From: Sanghuangporus weigelae
Lineage: Eukaryota; Basidiomycota; Agaricomycetes; Hymenochaetales; Hymenochaetaceae
Assembly (NCBI GenBank): GCA_033182465.1
Contig: CP137330.1
Coordinates: forward strand, 372,001-436,000
Length of the DNA: 64,000 nucleotides
Direction of reading: 5' to 3'
Shown here: positions 30,451 through 44,483 of the stretch, piece by piece
Layout: every line of letters begins with the position of its first letter
Numbering within the stretch: the stretch's first letter is position 1
Notes under the pieces: generated by a model
Database searches by the model: none
Seen by the model: only the letters and a program-made list of their open reading frames with translations
Told to the model about the DNA's origin: nothing
Position numbers and translations under genes: made by a program

Positions 30451-33400
30451 CCTCCTTCTGACCTTGACATGCACCTTCACTGAGAAGATAGATAGACTGA
30501 CCAGACCAGACGATGAATGCACGTGAGAGAAAAAAGCAGCATCAGCGGTGCCAGTAGAGATAGAGACGGTCAGAAAGAGTCGAAGTTTCGGATCACTGCA
30601 AAGATGCCACATAAACAGATGGGATGATGAAATCCAAAGTAATAAAGGAGTTTAGAGTTAAAAGCGCCGATTACTCTTTGTCATCCACAGATATATCTTC
30701 TCATCTGCAGAACAACGTTGTGTACAGGAAAGCAGAAATAAGCTGCTACGACATGCTGAGAAGATCTGACCAAGTGAGACGATGCAACGTTCTCAACGAT
30801 GGTCGATCCCGAATATCCCAGAATATCCTTTTGGGGAAATGCACCTACTATATCTGTTGATGGGCAGTATAACCCACGTTTATTGGATTGGGTTTGAATT
30901 GGGAGAGCAAACGTTTCAAGTGCTTTTGGGACATCAAAGAGTGACGGCCACATCCGTCAGTCTCGCAGTATGTAACACATTATTTGATCAGACATTTCTC
31001 TCTTTCGGAAAGACTGCTACATAATATGATGGACTGTCGAGCATTCCGAGGCCGAGGAGAGTAAATCTTCTCGTGATCTGTATACCGTGTTCCTCGCGCA
31101 GACAGCGCCTGTGGTGCTTATACAAGATCGAACGTTGATCTGAAAGTGCATCAAGGAGACAAAATAAACTCTACATCACGAATACCAGATCTCATTGTAT
31201 TCGAAGTCCGTTCGTCCCTTGATCTAGCCTGCCAAATCTTGTTCGGCACGGTTTATAAGGGTTTATACGGATTGGTTTTGCTCGGCTTGCGAGGACATAA
31301 TAAATGGTCAAGAATACTATTTCATTGTAAAATGAGTGAGGGCTGGGAATGCACTGCAACTCGACCGAAATTTTTGGTCTAGATGCCCTGCATTATAGCA
31401 TCAGACTGTATCGAAGCGGAGAACCACAATAGCGACAAAATCAAATATCTGGCAAGAACGTGAAGCTCAGAGACAGAATTACCGTCGTAATGAAGTCAGG
31501 GCAATAACATTGATTGCTAAACAGCCTTTGCTGTCGATGTATGCCCGGATGGAAACTTCTTTTCTAAAATAACAAAGCAATAAGATGCATTAACCACATT
31601 TGCACAGCACGAAGAAGCTGCTCAGAAACGTTCCGTATCAAGCGCCCAAGAATGAATGAGTGATGGTTCCGTTCAGCTGTTTAACTCTTTACCGAGCTGG
31701 TTTGATTCTTTGTTCCTTTCCGCGCAAAGAATCCGAACTGGGATCCCGCGAAGGATGGAAGCTTCTAGGAAAGGTGGAAGTTTCTAACAAGGGCGAACCT
31801 CAGAGATATATCAACTTTTTTTCATCAGGCGCTGCATTAATTGCGACTGGCGTCTGAAAAGGAATGCTGTCTCCACCTCGCGCACTGATGGTGTACCCCA
31901 AGTTTCGACGATCAGTGGGCATGTCAGCATCGTTATCAGAGGCAGTGGTAGTAATTCTAGTCGCCTTCAAGTCGCGTGGACTTCCTTCCCTATCTATGAA
32001 GGGAAGCTGCATTGAATTCTAGCCTCCATGATGATGATGCGTGCTTATTTGGTGATAGTGATGAGAAGTGCGAGGGAGTACGTACGAACCACTGTTGGAA
32101 TTCATATGAGAATAAGCGCTCACTAGACAAAGAACCTGCGTACGACCAGATGGGACTTCCCGTAAACATCCATAATTCTTGTTCGAAGGCAGAATTCGAA
32201 TCGAGGCATGCTGTGAGCACCTTTGACGCCACGCCGTATACCGGAACGCGTCCATCATGATCTCCATTAGGTTCAACAAAAATTACTTTTTACGAAAGAA
32301 TTGCCGACATCCCGAGAGATTTGACTCTGAATAGAAAGCCGGCGGCTGATCGGTCATGTATATGTGGGTTTATCGTGATCCGACGCTGTTCGTTTGAGGA
32401 ATAGGGATGAGCAAGCGCGGGGAACATCGTTGTCCTTATCTTTTATTTCCGGTTCTGCTCGACTCGATCACAAAGGCGATGCGTGCGCTGACGGACATTT
32501 TCCATAGGGATATGTCAATAGTTGCAGAATGCTCTCTGTGAACTAAGCAGTACAGCGGAACCTGTGGTGTGGATAAGAATGCTCCTCGATGGACACCTTA
32601 GAGCATCCTCAATGCACGTCATTATATAAGCGAAAAATATTACATTATATCCAGATATGGAAACTGATCGACCCCATTTCTGAGCTGACAAAAGAAACCA
32701 AGCAGAAAGTTTATTGAAATTATCTTATTTTGGACATCCGTATGCTTGATCTTTGCTTCTTTAGTTGGGCGAAGAGTCCCAAAGTTGCTATACCACGTTG
32801 GAGAAATAATTACTCTCCGTTGATGCCAAACAAGGCATAAATGCATCACCTGATTACCTCTCGTTTGGAATATTTGAGGAAAAAAATGTATTCCATATGC
32901 CGACTCAAAAATATTCTTATTGGACCCTGAACTTCCCGCCTACCGACCTGGCGGACTCAAAATTGCATTCTTACTTACTCCCAGGGATATTCTTATTCAC
33001 CGGTATTCTTATCCGCAGTTTCCACTGTATGTGTGTCAGCTCGGTATTCAGCTATATTGGCAAAGACCATATCTTCCCCATCCCTGCAGTGACGACAACA
33101 GAACATTCGTGAAAACATAATCAAAGTGAAAGGAGCAAGCGTCGTTCGCCGTTCAAGGCAGCACCTCACTTGAGTGAACACCGTCTTTGAGATACAAGAT
33201 AGTTACTTGTAACATCTCACAAAGCAGGTAGATTACGGCTCAAATTGGTACCGAGTGAGACGCTATCTGATAACAGACGACTTCATTCTTGTTTTGAATT
33301 GTCAAACACGAGAATATTCTAAATGGAAAGTTGATATTGCTGAAGTGCGTTGGTAGTACTCTCCATCCCAGGAGGATAGCCTTGTACTTCATAACACCAT

Positions 33401-35614
33401 GTTTTCAATGCTATATGGAGTCTGATAATGTCAGAAAATCCTGAGTTGATGCCTCTGTTGACAGTTACCAAGGATAAGACAAAGCGAAGGACCCTCATAT
33501 CAATCCTGATCTGCGAGAAGACGAGCGTCGGCATAAGCTCAGATCATTTGTTTCGACATAGCAAAACAGTCACCTCGTAATGCGGCACATGAGTAGATCA
33601 GCATGCATGTGGTCCATCCATTGCATGTACGAAAGCAATCATAAAACGTGTGAAACAGATTCATCTGTTAGTAGAGCAACACTCTCGTTCTGATGTTCTA
33701 CTTACGGGATTCCTTCGTTCGGAGCACCGCTACAATGATGGACAGATTCTGACTAGAGTTGCATGGACGATCAGCTCGTGTGCCTAACAGAACTGTTTTC
33801 GACCTTGCATCCTCCAGAACGGTTTTCTAGGATGATTGCCGAGAGACACCTTGCCTTGTGCCAGGGACGCGCACTTTAGATGAAGATGCGAATATTGAAT
33901 CATCGATGCACCTTTGTCTGGATGGCTGATATTGAGTACGACGTAGTTTCGACGATGTGGCTCGTCGGCTCGGTCAGGCACGTGCTTTTTCTTCTGTGAC
34001 TAAACATGACCAAATGCGCTCATCCATGCGCAAACAAGTCGAACTCGAATTCCGGCGTTAGCGCTAGCTTCGATGCCCTAGAACACCCTTTTAACTTCTT
34101 TTGCGCTAGCACATTTATCGTATAGTGTCTATGCGGAGAAGTTTGAATTTTTTCTGACTCACGGCAGCTCACGACCCGTAATTTCATAGCATCCGGTTCA
34201 CCACATTCGTCATCCTCTTATCCGAGTCTTTCTCCTTTCGATTCTAAAAAAAGCAAAACATAAAATCATGCACCCGTACTACTACTAACTTCCTTCCGAC
34301 TCGGGAGCGAGTGCATTGGGAGAGTAAACCGATTCCGGACTTGCGCGTTTCCAAAGGTATCTCCATGATACCCACGAACCCCGATCTAAGATGTTGGGAC
34401 TTCAACTGCTTCCGTGGAGTATGAGAAATCGGACTGCTGAAGGTCTCAAGAAATGGATATCGATGATATTATTGGTTACTACCGGAATACTGGATATCAG
34501 AACCGATGGGATCCGAGCTTATGGTCTTCGTCGCTGAGCCTTACAGCAAGCACTTCCAAAGCATAGTCTATGTTGAGAAATAAATCCCGATCATTCATAG
34601 TGCGGAGCACCGCGTAGTAACTCTAATTTGGAATGTCCGACCCGGACAAAAAAATATCTGTAATACACTAACAAAGTTATGCGTGAATCCGGGGTTTTTG
34701 ATGGTCCATCAAAATGTTTCAATTTATTGAGGGAAAAAAAATATCGAAAATATCGAATAAAAACTAGGGACTAGCATGGCACATTTTCTCTTCACTCTAC
34801 AATATTTTACTACTGTGCTTTCTTTGAAAATGTCCCTCAAATTTGCTCAACTAAGGTCTTTTCATCTTATTATCACCACATGGACAGACTCTGGGCAAGC
34901 TATGGACTCAGGTATGGTCATTCTGTCTCTAGAGGCCTTAAATATTCAGGGAGGTCCAGCTTAAGTACAGGCCTGGTTTGTTTCGCCTCGGTTGTATGTA
35001 TGTGTACATAGTTTTTACTGGTACTTTTCTTGTTGATATATTATCTAGATTTGGCAATGATCTGCGCATTGTATTATGCAATTATCCCGTTTTGGTCAGA
35101 ATTGATGATATTACAATACTTACTAAGAAATAAAATAGTTTTCAAATCATTCAAATATTTTGTTTCAATTTTTGTTGAACAAATCTTTCGACCCGGAGAT
35201 AAAAAACTTTAAAAATGCAAGTTCTATTCCTACAGCCCTTTGCTACTCACTGATACACTTTACAAGTCAATTCATGATGTTGTGGTGTAGGGATTACAGT
35301 CACAAGTTGACGCGTCTTGAGTTGCCGCGTTTAGGTGCTCCGCACTGTAGCCGCGAACAAAATTAACGCTGAAGGACACTGAACTGGATTATTGCAATGA
35401 TGATGAAAATGAATCTCTATATTGTCATCACAGAACAACGCTAACAAAACACAAATTACGAATTTCAATTATTATCTTTTGATTGAACCGAAGTTGCGAC
35501 GGAAAGTACGAGAACAAACACAACAAAGGTAGGGATAGCGAACAATCTGTCTGACGTGACCATAGAAGGCAACAGAATGCAATTTATGCCACAGTACAAA
35601 AGCTATGGGGCCAA
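30451..35614. other. Gene-poor stretch of about 5 kb
   Basis: Stops are frequent in all frames and no ORF above about 90 codons has a recognisable composition. No LTR-family sequence, tRNA gene or terminal repeat was seen. The stretch 34620-35370 is the most AT-rich. It may hold non-coding RNA or decayed sequence that cannot be identified by eye. Confidence 0.5.
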
Positions 35615-38600
35615 TCAATGCTGAAGTTGCACGGAAACACGCGGCTGTGATACATCGGCCATGTTGATGAAGATGTCGTCAGCTGGGTGACGGTACAGCG
35701 GTGCCCGCAGGCGCTTTTGGTCGAGGTGGTGGCCGATGAAGCCGATGCTGCGTCCAAGGACGAACAAGCCGTTCAAAGTGCCGATCTGAATTTGATAATT
35801 AAAATTTGTTAGCACCGGGGCCACATTCCGTGACGTAAAGCAGCGCACCTTAATGTACTCGTCCGCTTCCTCCGGAGTGAAAGCGCCACTGTCACGGAGC
35901 AAGTCGACGAAACACACAGCAATGCATCCATCGACGTTCAGGATCAGAGTGTCCTTCTTCGCTGTGGTGACTTTCTCGACGGCAAGAGCGTAGTCGAGCA
36001 ATGAGTGGCTCGGGAAATGCTTAAAGACGTATTCCTTCACGATCTGCACACGCAAATCAGGGTTGTTGACGCTCTTGATCTTATGTCCGATGCCGCTAAC
36101 TACAAATCGAAATCAGGAACGGATACTCTTCCAGAATGAATAATTGCGTACTAAGCTTGTTAGCCTTACGCGACTCGTCGACGAACTCACGCGGGGTCAG
36201 ACCGGTGTCTCGAGCGTGCGAGAACATGCTGGCGGCCTCGTCGAGCGCACCACCGAAGCGGGAACCGATCGTGAGCAGACCGGATGCTAATGATGAGATG
36301 AGATCCTTGCCCGCACGGGTCGCAACGATGGTGTTCATTGCACTAAAGGAAGAATTGGTTCAGGCTATCACAGATGAGATGTAAAGTGACATACCCAGAG
36401 ACCGCCGGTCCGTGGTCAGCTGTCAACATAAGCACCATCTCGATGAATTTGGTTGCCCATGGAGGCAGACGACGCTTGAACCAGAGCAAGCTCAGAACAC
36501 CACCAATGCCAATCTCGTCCTTGAAGACTTCGGAGATACGCATTCCAGCGTAGAGCAGTTCCTGCCCTCGCTCGTCCGAGATTGTCGAAATGAAAGCAGC
36601 GGGCTTACGGATAAGTCCAAGTTCCTGAGCCCACTTGTAGTCCATCGGAATGACGGGTGGTTCTTTCTCGGGCTTGGGTACGATAGTACCATTGGAAACA
36701 AGTGCATCGTACGCCTCACGCAGCACGTCTGGCAAGTCCTCGAATGTCTCTGGCACGATGATACCAGCTGCCCTCATCGCAACATTCTTAGCGTCAGCAG
36801 TTTCCATTTGCGAGTTCGCCATGGAACCAGCGTGACCGAATTGCACCTCCGTAGTGAACATCTTCGCACACGTTCCGATAGCCCAAGCAACAATCGGTTT
36901 GCGTATCTTCCCAGATTTCACAGCTTCAATAACTCGATACTCTTCGATACCACCAACTTCCCCGAGCAGGACGAGCATCTTACAGTCTGGGTCGGCTTCA
37001 TAACGAAGGAGATGATCGATGAAGGTCGAACCAGGGTAACGGTCGCCACCAATGGCGATACCCTCATAGGTACCGTTCGTAACGAGTGAGAGGATGTTGT
37101 TCAATTCGTTAGACATGCCTCCGGATTTCGAAACGTAACCAACTGATCCAGCGCGGTAAAGCTTGGAAGCGATGATGTTGTCCATCATACTGAAGAAACA
37201 AGGTTAATACTGGTACTGTACCCCAAATCACGGAAGACATACCCTCCCGAGTTTCCGATCTTGAAACAGCCTGCTTTGATGCCACCAACAGTGGCCGGGC
37301 CAATGATCAGAACGTCCTTATCCTTCGCAAGATGCAGAATCTCGCGCGCATGCCTCTCCGGCACACCCTCAGCAATGATCGCAATTGTCTTGATCTGATT
37401 AGAGAAGCGCATGATGTCGAGCGTGCTGCTGTACACGCTACGACTCGAAGCGAAGTTCACAACGACGTCTACATCGGGATGCTTCTTCACTGCCTCTTCG
37501 ACACTCGTGTAGACAGGCAAGAGTGTCTCCTTCGTACCCCAATAGAATTTTTGGATGTGATGACCGCCGAAGGGATAGATCATCGCGGCAACAGATGGCG
37601 TGTCTCGCCCGCATGAGTAGTCAAAATCGAGCATACCCTGGATGGCACGAGGCTGTAAACCGTAGACAAAGCTCCTGGTTTTCTCATCGAATGGCTTGTA
37701 CCATGGGCGCGCGGCGCTTCTCTTGCCATCAGCGAAATGCACGATCTGATCGCCCGGTTGCGTGCGCTCTCCAGAAGAGAGAATCGCACCTACTGCGGAC
37801 TCAGGTCCAGGTGATCCGCCGACAACTTTGCCTGGTGGCGGCGAAGCCGGCACGGAAGGAGGAATAGAGCGCGCAGTGCCCACAACAGACTTCTGAGTCG
37901 TCTTGACGCCGAGCGCGATGGGAACGATCGCGGTAATATGGGTATCTGGGCCGTATACTTTGATCGGGACACCAAGCGACTCGCCCAGGAGGCGCATTGC
38001 CTTGAGACCTTCTTGGTAGTTCGGACCGCCACGACGAACAAATATCCTGACGTTATGAGCAATAAGACCGGCCTTGTACTCTTTCAAGGCTCGAATGATA
38101 CCCTTGAAAGTTGCGGCAACGTTCGTGAAGTTGGCAATACCACCACCAATAATGAGGACTTTGCCATCCGACTTGGGAGTGCCACGAGTTATGAGGTCAA
38201 GAATTGTTTTAGCATACTCGTACGTCTGGCCTTCGGTGGGAGCACCAGAGTACTCGCCATAATTCGCGAGCTCATGCGCAAAGCCGTGTGCAGCGATAGC
38301 ATCAGAGTAGACAACAGACGCACCACCACCTAGAAAAGATAATCAGACGGATATTTGTATTTCCTTGGAAAGTAGCTTACCGGCAACCATAGTCCAAACA
38401 CGACCTTCTGGATTCAAAACCGTCAACTTCAGAGAGGCACCCGTTGACGCGTCAAGTTTCTGAATGTATGCCTCTTCCTTCGTAAGCTGCCTTCCGAAAG
38501 GTGCAGGCCAGACCATTGGAGGTCCTCGGTCTGCACCAACGACCTTGTTCTGGTTCTGAGCGGTACCGGGGCTCGATACGTCACGCGCAATAGCCCATTT

Positions 38601-39703
38601 TGGTCCACAGATGCTCTCCGCCGTCTGATCGAGCTTCGCAGCCATATCGAGGAACTGGACAGTCGGTTCCTTGCCATTCTCGCCGTCCAATACGATAAGC
38701 GGATTGATCTCAAGGTACGCAAAGTGAAGGTCAACGTAAACGGCATAGATACGTGTGATAAAGTCGATGAGAGTCTCCCGCTTCTTCGTGTCAGTCACGT
38801 TCGTAAGCAAAGCGGACGCAACGGCCGCACGTGCGGGGAACGGCGCTCCGACGGGAATATCGAGCTTGAGAGCTTTCGCATCAACATCACCGATATCGAC
38901 ACCACCTTCGTGTGTGAAAAGGATGGTGTCACCTTCACGGGCAGAGGTGATGCAGATGTAGAATTCCGTGTGAGAGGGGTGAGGAAGGAACGGCTCAACA
39001 ATGAAACTGCTGAGTATCCCAGTTGTTTTTTCGACCTGAAAGTAGAAATTAGAGTTAGAGAAATGGATATTGGATCACGTGAGAGATTTTCGCTATGCGG
39101 GGAACGCAAGAAACACGCGTTTGTCTGTATTTAATGCACGAGCCAGAGCACACTTCTCGCAATGAGTTTGGAGGCATTTCAAATGATAGCCGTAAAGAGA
39201 TCACGCTCGTCCATCATAGATATAAGAAACACGCATGGAAGCAGAGGGCGGTGCATCATATCGAACTAAAGAACGCGCACTCACCGTAACAGGTTTACCC
39301 GCACGCTCCTCAATCCACTGCTTCGCCTCGGGCCATGTCTTGTTAAGTGCAAGCAGACCGGCCTTGCCTCGGCGCTTAATGAGTTGATCAGGCTTCGCTA
39401 CAAGCTTGGTCGTGTGCACCCATTGTGGAAGCTGGCTGTCGGGGATGATCGTGTTGGTCGCCTCGTCCCAAGCAATTTGTGCAACGTGCGGCTCCGGGTA
39501 CACAAAAGGAGTGCCAAGGTCTGACTCGGGCTTGCCACCTGAGAGGGATGGAGAACGAGGGAGCCAGTAGCCAAGCACGAGCTTCGCATCATACTCTCTA
39601 ATTGCTGTGGAGGGCGGCGCAGGCGCGTATATGCGCGACGTCAGTCTCTTTGGTGACTCGAAAATAATGCTTAAAATTTGCACGACGTACGTTTTGCAGA
39701 CAT
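35615..39703 (-). CDS. ATP-citrate lyase, fused single-subunit form
   Basis: Eight exons (about 39703-39691, 39604-39285, 39035-38381, 38329-37243, 37189-36395, 36342-36152, 36099-35849, 35785-35615) encode 1160 residues in phase throughout. The enzyme makes cytosolic acetyl-CoA and oxaloacetate from citrate, CoA and ATP, feeding lipid and sterol synthesis. Order: ATP-grasp/succinyl-CoA-ligase beta-like N-terminus ([20 protein letters not shown], later [12 protein letters not shown]); CoA-binding and ligase alpha-like part with the phospho-histidine in [12 protein letters not shown] near residue 811; citrate-synthase-like C-terminus with [10 protein letters not shown] and [13 protein letters not shown] Pro/Ser/Gly-rich linker lies in the fourth exon. 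Exon 1 is only 13 bases. Single-gene fusion is usual for basidiomycetes and animals, while ascomycetes use two genes. Confidence 0.97.
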
Positions 39704-42700
39704 GGTTGGGAGAAGAGTAGAGAGTGGGCAAGGGCAAGGAGATGCGAGAGGAACGGTGATGGTCTATAAATTCGGGCGGGCGAAGTATTCATGGACCCCA
39801 ATATTCCCACGATTACAATAAAATAAAATAAAATGAATGTCACTGTTTACCGAGCCTGCCTCATCCCACTTTTCCAAATCCCATCGTACGACCTCCGAGC
39901 TCGCCTATCGGAGTCGTTTCTGTTTCATGCTCGGGAATAAATTACAGCAAAGCCAACAAAGGCACCCCAATGGTATTGTTACTCCAGCCAATCTCAAATG
40001 CAACCCAAGAAACAAGAGCAGAACGTAGACTTGGAATTACTCCTACGAACGCGGAAGAAAAACCCCAGTGTGTCACATTCGAAATATCTCGTGTTCCCAA
40101 CGTGTAATGTATGTTATCTGTACGTTGGATACATGGATGGCCGACGTTTGCTGATGCTTGCCGCACGGCTCCCCTTTGCTATAAATTTAGAAGTGCGGAC
40201 TCCGCAAGTGCTGCCGAATTCCCTCGATTTTTGCGGCTGGGATGGTCATGTGTACAATAATTGTATTTTTTTGTTTTAGTGACACTGAGATGTCGAGGGC
40301 GTGTCTGCCCGTCGGAGCCCTATTCAAACGCAAACACCCATCAAACTATTGGGCGTTTCTGCAAGTTCATTGGGTCGTTCCATGAAGTTTAGCGTGCGCC
40401 TCTCTTCCTTACGTAACAGATCCGCGTCTCTTCGAAGCTCCGCAAGCTTAAAAGTGTCATCTTAGCGTCCTTTCTTCCTGTGCTCAGTAACTCTTGCGCC
40501 TAGATGCAAACTCGCCTGCCCGCCATCCGTCGAGACTCGGAATATCCTGGAAGCGGATGATGCATTGCCCGATCTTGTCGATGGAAGTATCGCACTTAAT
40601 TTCTCATTCCTTTCAAGACGGACGGCCGCTCGAATTAACTCCCGCAATCCTTACCACGGACTCGGAGATCCAGGATGCTCTCTGCTACAGCCAAGCACCA
40701 CTTCTTCACTTCCTCTTTCCACGCTCTGTCGCACTCTGACCACAAAAGTGCCGTGACAGTTCTGGAGCGTCGCAAACTTCGTTTGATACCATGAGTACAC
40801 TGCTAGTGTCCACGTGCTTCCGAACCTTGATCTATAACATTACTGTTGGCCTTGATTAGCGCGGTTAATGATGTTCTCGACCCGAAAGATTTCTTGCACC
40901 GGAGCTGCTTCGAAGTGATCGCCGAGCAAGACAGTAAGAAAAGTTCATCTTGGAATCGCCGAAACAATCTTCTAGTCTGTTGATTGAGCAGCGCGTTCTA
41001 GTGTTACTCATCAGGTGTTAAAATACTTCTTGGTTTGTCTACTATGGCGCGTCGACTCCGGTCTCGTTCGTTCCTACGTTGTCGGGCTACTTTGTTCAGT
41101 CCAGCCTTTCCAAACTCGTGCCGGAGATTACTCATACCAGGGATCATTTTCGAGGGGCCGAAATACTCTTAGATGCTATCCGGCGTTTTTCGAACTATCA
41201 ATCATCAATCAACTATACGCCGTTCAGTCAGTCACGCGTATGTACAATGAAAATTTTCATTCCGGTTGAGTTTTCATGCTAAGAATCATCTAGCATGCAG
41301 TTATGTCCATCAAAGTTGTGTGACTTCTGTAAATGCTAGACGAAGTGGATATCTAACTGTGGCGATAGATTTGACATTAGGGTTTGACATTAGATATAAC
41401 CTTTTGCGTCGCTTCAGTAATGTAACTTTGCGCTGACTTGTATGCTCGAATCGTAATGAAGCACGTGAGATCACGCTGAGTTATTACCAGGAACTGTACT
41501 GATAACATACATGCCAAGTATGCGCGATATGAAAGAAACGATCTATTACTCAGTAATAATTCTCATGGAATTGACGTTGGACAGTTTCTGTCATGATGCC
41601 AAGCCGCTGCGGTCTCAGCTCCTCCCTTCTTTGACGCCGTCGGCATATGTCAAATCTCTTGTCTTGATCATGTGTAGATGATGAATGAAATACATGAATT
41701 CCGTAAACCAACTCGTCTCATTCCATGCGTTGCATTCCAGGATCCGGAATTTTGAGGGTACTCAATCCCTCCAATCCGTCTCAACTGAATGACACACCAA
41801 TCTCCGGCAAACGATACGATCCATACACTCATTTCGCGTCGTCTTACAATGTTCTTTCCTTCCACTTGCCCTTTGGCTTTTCTGTGACCCTCTCGCATCA
41901 TGACATCGAAGACATTGAGTAGCCACCTCACATCTGAAAATATTATCTCCCCCCTGATGAGGCTGAGTTATCTTGTCAGTTGTCCACTTAATGTTATTGA
42001 TATATCATCTAACGACCGCGTCAGATTACATGTCAGTTTATCAGATCTGCAACGGTATGCGGGCTTCGATCTGTTCGTAGCAACCTTTTACGATCCACCA
42101 GAATCTAATATTTTTTCTACGTACGGACCTGAATCTGAACCTGAACCTGGGCCTGTCGATCCAACTATTTATCTTTGCATCAGTTACTTGCTGTATGTAT
42201 CAGCGGACAACAGAGCCTCCAACGCAGCACATACCATGTGCAAGCGTTGATATCCTCATAGGGACGCTCGTTCTTTTGTTACATTCCATCTTGAAGCGTG
42301 TCTGTTCAAACACTTTTTACTTTAGCGCTGAGTACTACAAGGCAACTCGGCTTTCATATCACATATTCAATTTGCTAAATGTTGCATTTTGTCTTCATCT
42401 TCCGATTCCGGTCTGTTAGCATGCATCATAATAGACAAAACACAAAACATTCGCGATTCGATGTTTACCCACCTGTATATCACTCGCATACTTATTTATT
42501 GTTTCAGCATATTGTCTGGAATGTTTTGTATCCATTGTTCTTAGAGCGCTTGAAAGTACTCCGTGGCTATCAAAACACCATCTCAGAACATTCCCGGGGA
42601 GTAACCCACTCATTAGTCCGCCGGTATCATTGATTCTTCTACGATCCTTTACTTTCGGCTGACTAGGGCAAGTATCAAGGCAAATGCGGAGTCTCATGTG

Positions 42701-43560
42701 AGATTAGTCGACTTAGATATGAAGAGTGATACAAGTTGCTATGTATGGTCCATGTCTCGGTACCTGGCATAATCTTTTCGTGTTCCATGCTCAGTATGAG
42801 ATAGAAAAGCAACCGAGAAGGAACCAGGACATGCTGCTTGCTGCATCATTACACCATGAGTACGTTACTGCAAACTTTACAGTAAGTAAACGCGTTTTAG
42901 AAAAGAAACTGCCAGAATCATGCAAGGTAGAATCAACGATTTCTTAACATTTATTTACGGAGTTTTGTCTGATAACTGGTATATATAATTGAATAACATT
43001 ACTTATATTCACTTATATTGATATTTCTTCCCTTCTTCCGTTACCTAAGCCCTGGATATTTATGAACCAATCCATGCGTTCAAAATACGAATACAGAAAG
43101 CAGAACGATACAAGATCGGCATTGCACACAAACCACATTTCATAACATACACGAAAGAAACAATTATAACATGCTTATCCACATAGTGTTCTGACAGAAA
43201 ATCTAGGTTGTAGTGAGTACTCGCCACAGGTACCAGCATCATGTTCTTACCAGATGCAATCAATCCGCGTTTCTATTGAACGATTCAAGTACACAAATTT
43301 ATGCGGTGAGCAACATACATGAGCTGCATACGTTATTTACATGTAAGTATGTACAATACATACAACTGTCGGGGCTTGAAATTTGAACTTCTCGAAATCT
43401 GAGAACGAGCTCTTTTGTCAAGCAAGTCTATTCCGACCAAAGGACTTTGTTCAATCGCTGAGAGGGAGCGAGGTAAGGAATTACATATTGAGGCAAGTAA
43501 ATCGAGAATGAAATGGAAGAAAACGAATTGTGACAAATGGGAAGCGGTATACAGGATATG
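39704..43560. other. Intergenic region, no supported gene
   Basis: The first 150 bases hold the ATP-citrate lyase promoter, with a TTTATAG motif on the minus strand at about 39767. Short open frames at 40462-40756 and 41015-41282 have no recognisable domain. 42000-43300 is AT-rich with many stops. Confidence 0.45.
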
Positions 43561-43612
43561 CTGGGATGCGCTGGATGTGGATGATGTGGATGATGTGGAT
43601 GATATGGTGTGT
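43561..43612 (+). repeat. Short 9-bp tandem repeat
   Basis: About four units of GATGTGGAT-type sequence. One frame reads DVDDVDDVDD within a charged 116-codon ORF that is probably not a gene. Confidence 0.7.
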
Positions 43613-44411
43613 GACGGCATGAAGAGTGCAGAGAAACAAATGACAGTTTTGCGAGTAAACAGAAGGAGAGAAAACATCACAGGGGACATCAAGACCAGGA
43701 TCAAACGAAAAGAGAAAAAGGCAGACAAAATTCAGGACAAGAGAAAGAAGGAACCATACAGATAAGACCAAATCAGATTCAGAAAAGACGTGAAGGAAGA
43801 AAGTGAGGATACGACGAGTAGAAGGAAGAGGGGAAGATGAACGTGAGATTGAGAAAAGAAGTAAACAATTCATCAATGGCAGATATTACGAGGAGAGAAC
43901 GTTCAACAGTCGAGGGAGAGGAGAGCAGAATGGTACGGGTACGAGCTTCCCGCCGTCAACGACGAACAGCGGAACGTCAATGAGAATGGAGCTTGCGAAA
44001 GATGGCCAGATGCAGATTGCAATGAACATCGCCGACCAGTACTAGTTACCCGATTCCTAGTAGCCCAATAACAGCACACATCCCATCTTCCAAAAATTCA
44101 CCCTCCCTCACCCATTCACAATCATTTGCCGCATTTTCACCATCCACAACTCATCCAACATCGTCGTCCTCAAGTCTGCCCGCTCCATCTTGAGCTTCCG
44201 ACCCTCTCGGAACGAGAGTGGTGTGAAGGCGACGAAGTCGGAGTCGGAGTTAGCGTCATTGGTCGACTAATAGCATCAAATCGTATCGAATCGAACCGAA
44301 TCGAAATCCGCCAAATCCCACAACTTGATCGGAGAGGTTGGAAGGAAGGAGGGTGAGTGGTTTAGTGGGTGAGGATACCCACGGCGCACGAGCGCCCCGA
44401 TGGCGTCGGAG
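43613..44411. other. Region with a possible 3' exon, unproven
   Basis: A plus-strand frame ends at 44045 with SMRMELAKDGQMQIAMNIAD-type sequence, which reads like a real protein C-terminus. The upstream part is low-complexity and charged, with no splice acceptor I can defend. 44268-44306 carries AATCG-rich repetitive bases. Confidence 0.25.
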
Positions 44412-44483
44412 GAATACCCAAAGTCAAAGTCAAAGTCAAAGTCAAAGTCAAAGTCAAAGTCAAAGTCAAAGTCAAAGTCAAAG
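44412..44483 (+). repeat. Hexanucleotide microsatellite (CAAAGT)n
   Basis: About 11 tandem copies of the six-base unit, almost perfect. It lies in intergenic DNA, about 700 bp beyond the stop of the G-alpha gene. Confidence 0.95.

Noticed and set aside
36412-37867. Plus-strand frames of up to 225 codons in the 36-38 kb region
   Set aside because: They lie exactly opposite well-supported ATP-citrate lyase exons.
43415-43765. 116-codon plus-strand ORF rich in Lys, Arg and Asp
   Set aside because: Low-complexity, contains a 9-bp tandem repeat, no domain and no splice partner.
44412-44483. Regular repeats that might suggest a CRISPR array
   Set aside because: Uniform six-base units without spacers, in a eukaryotic genome; it is a microsatellite.
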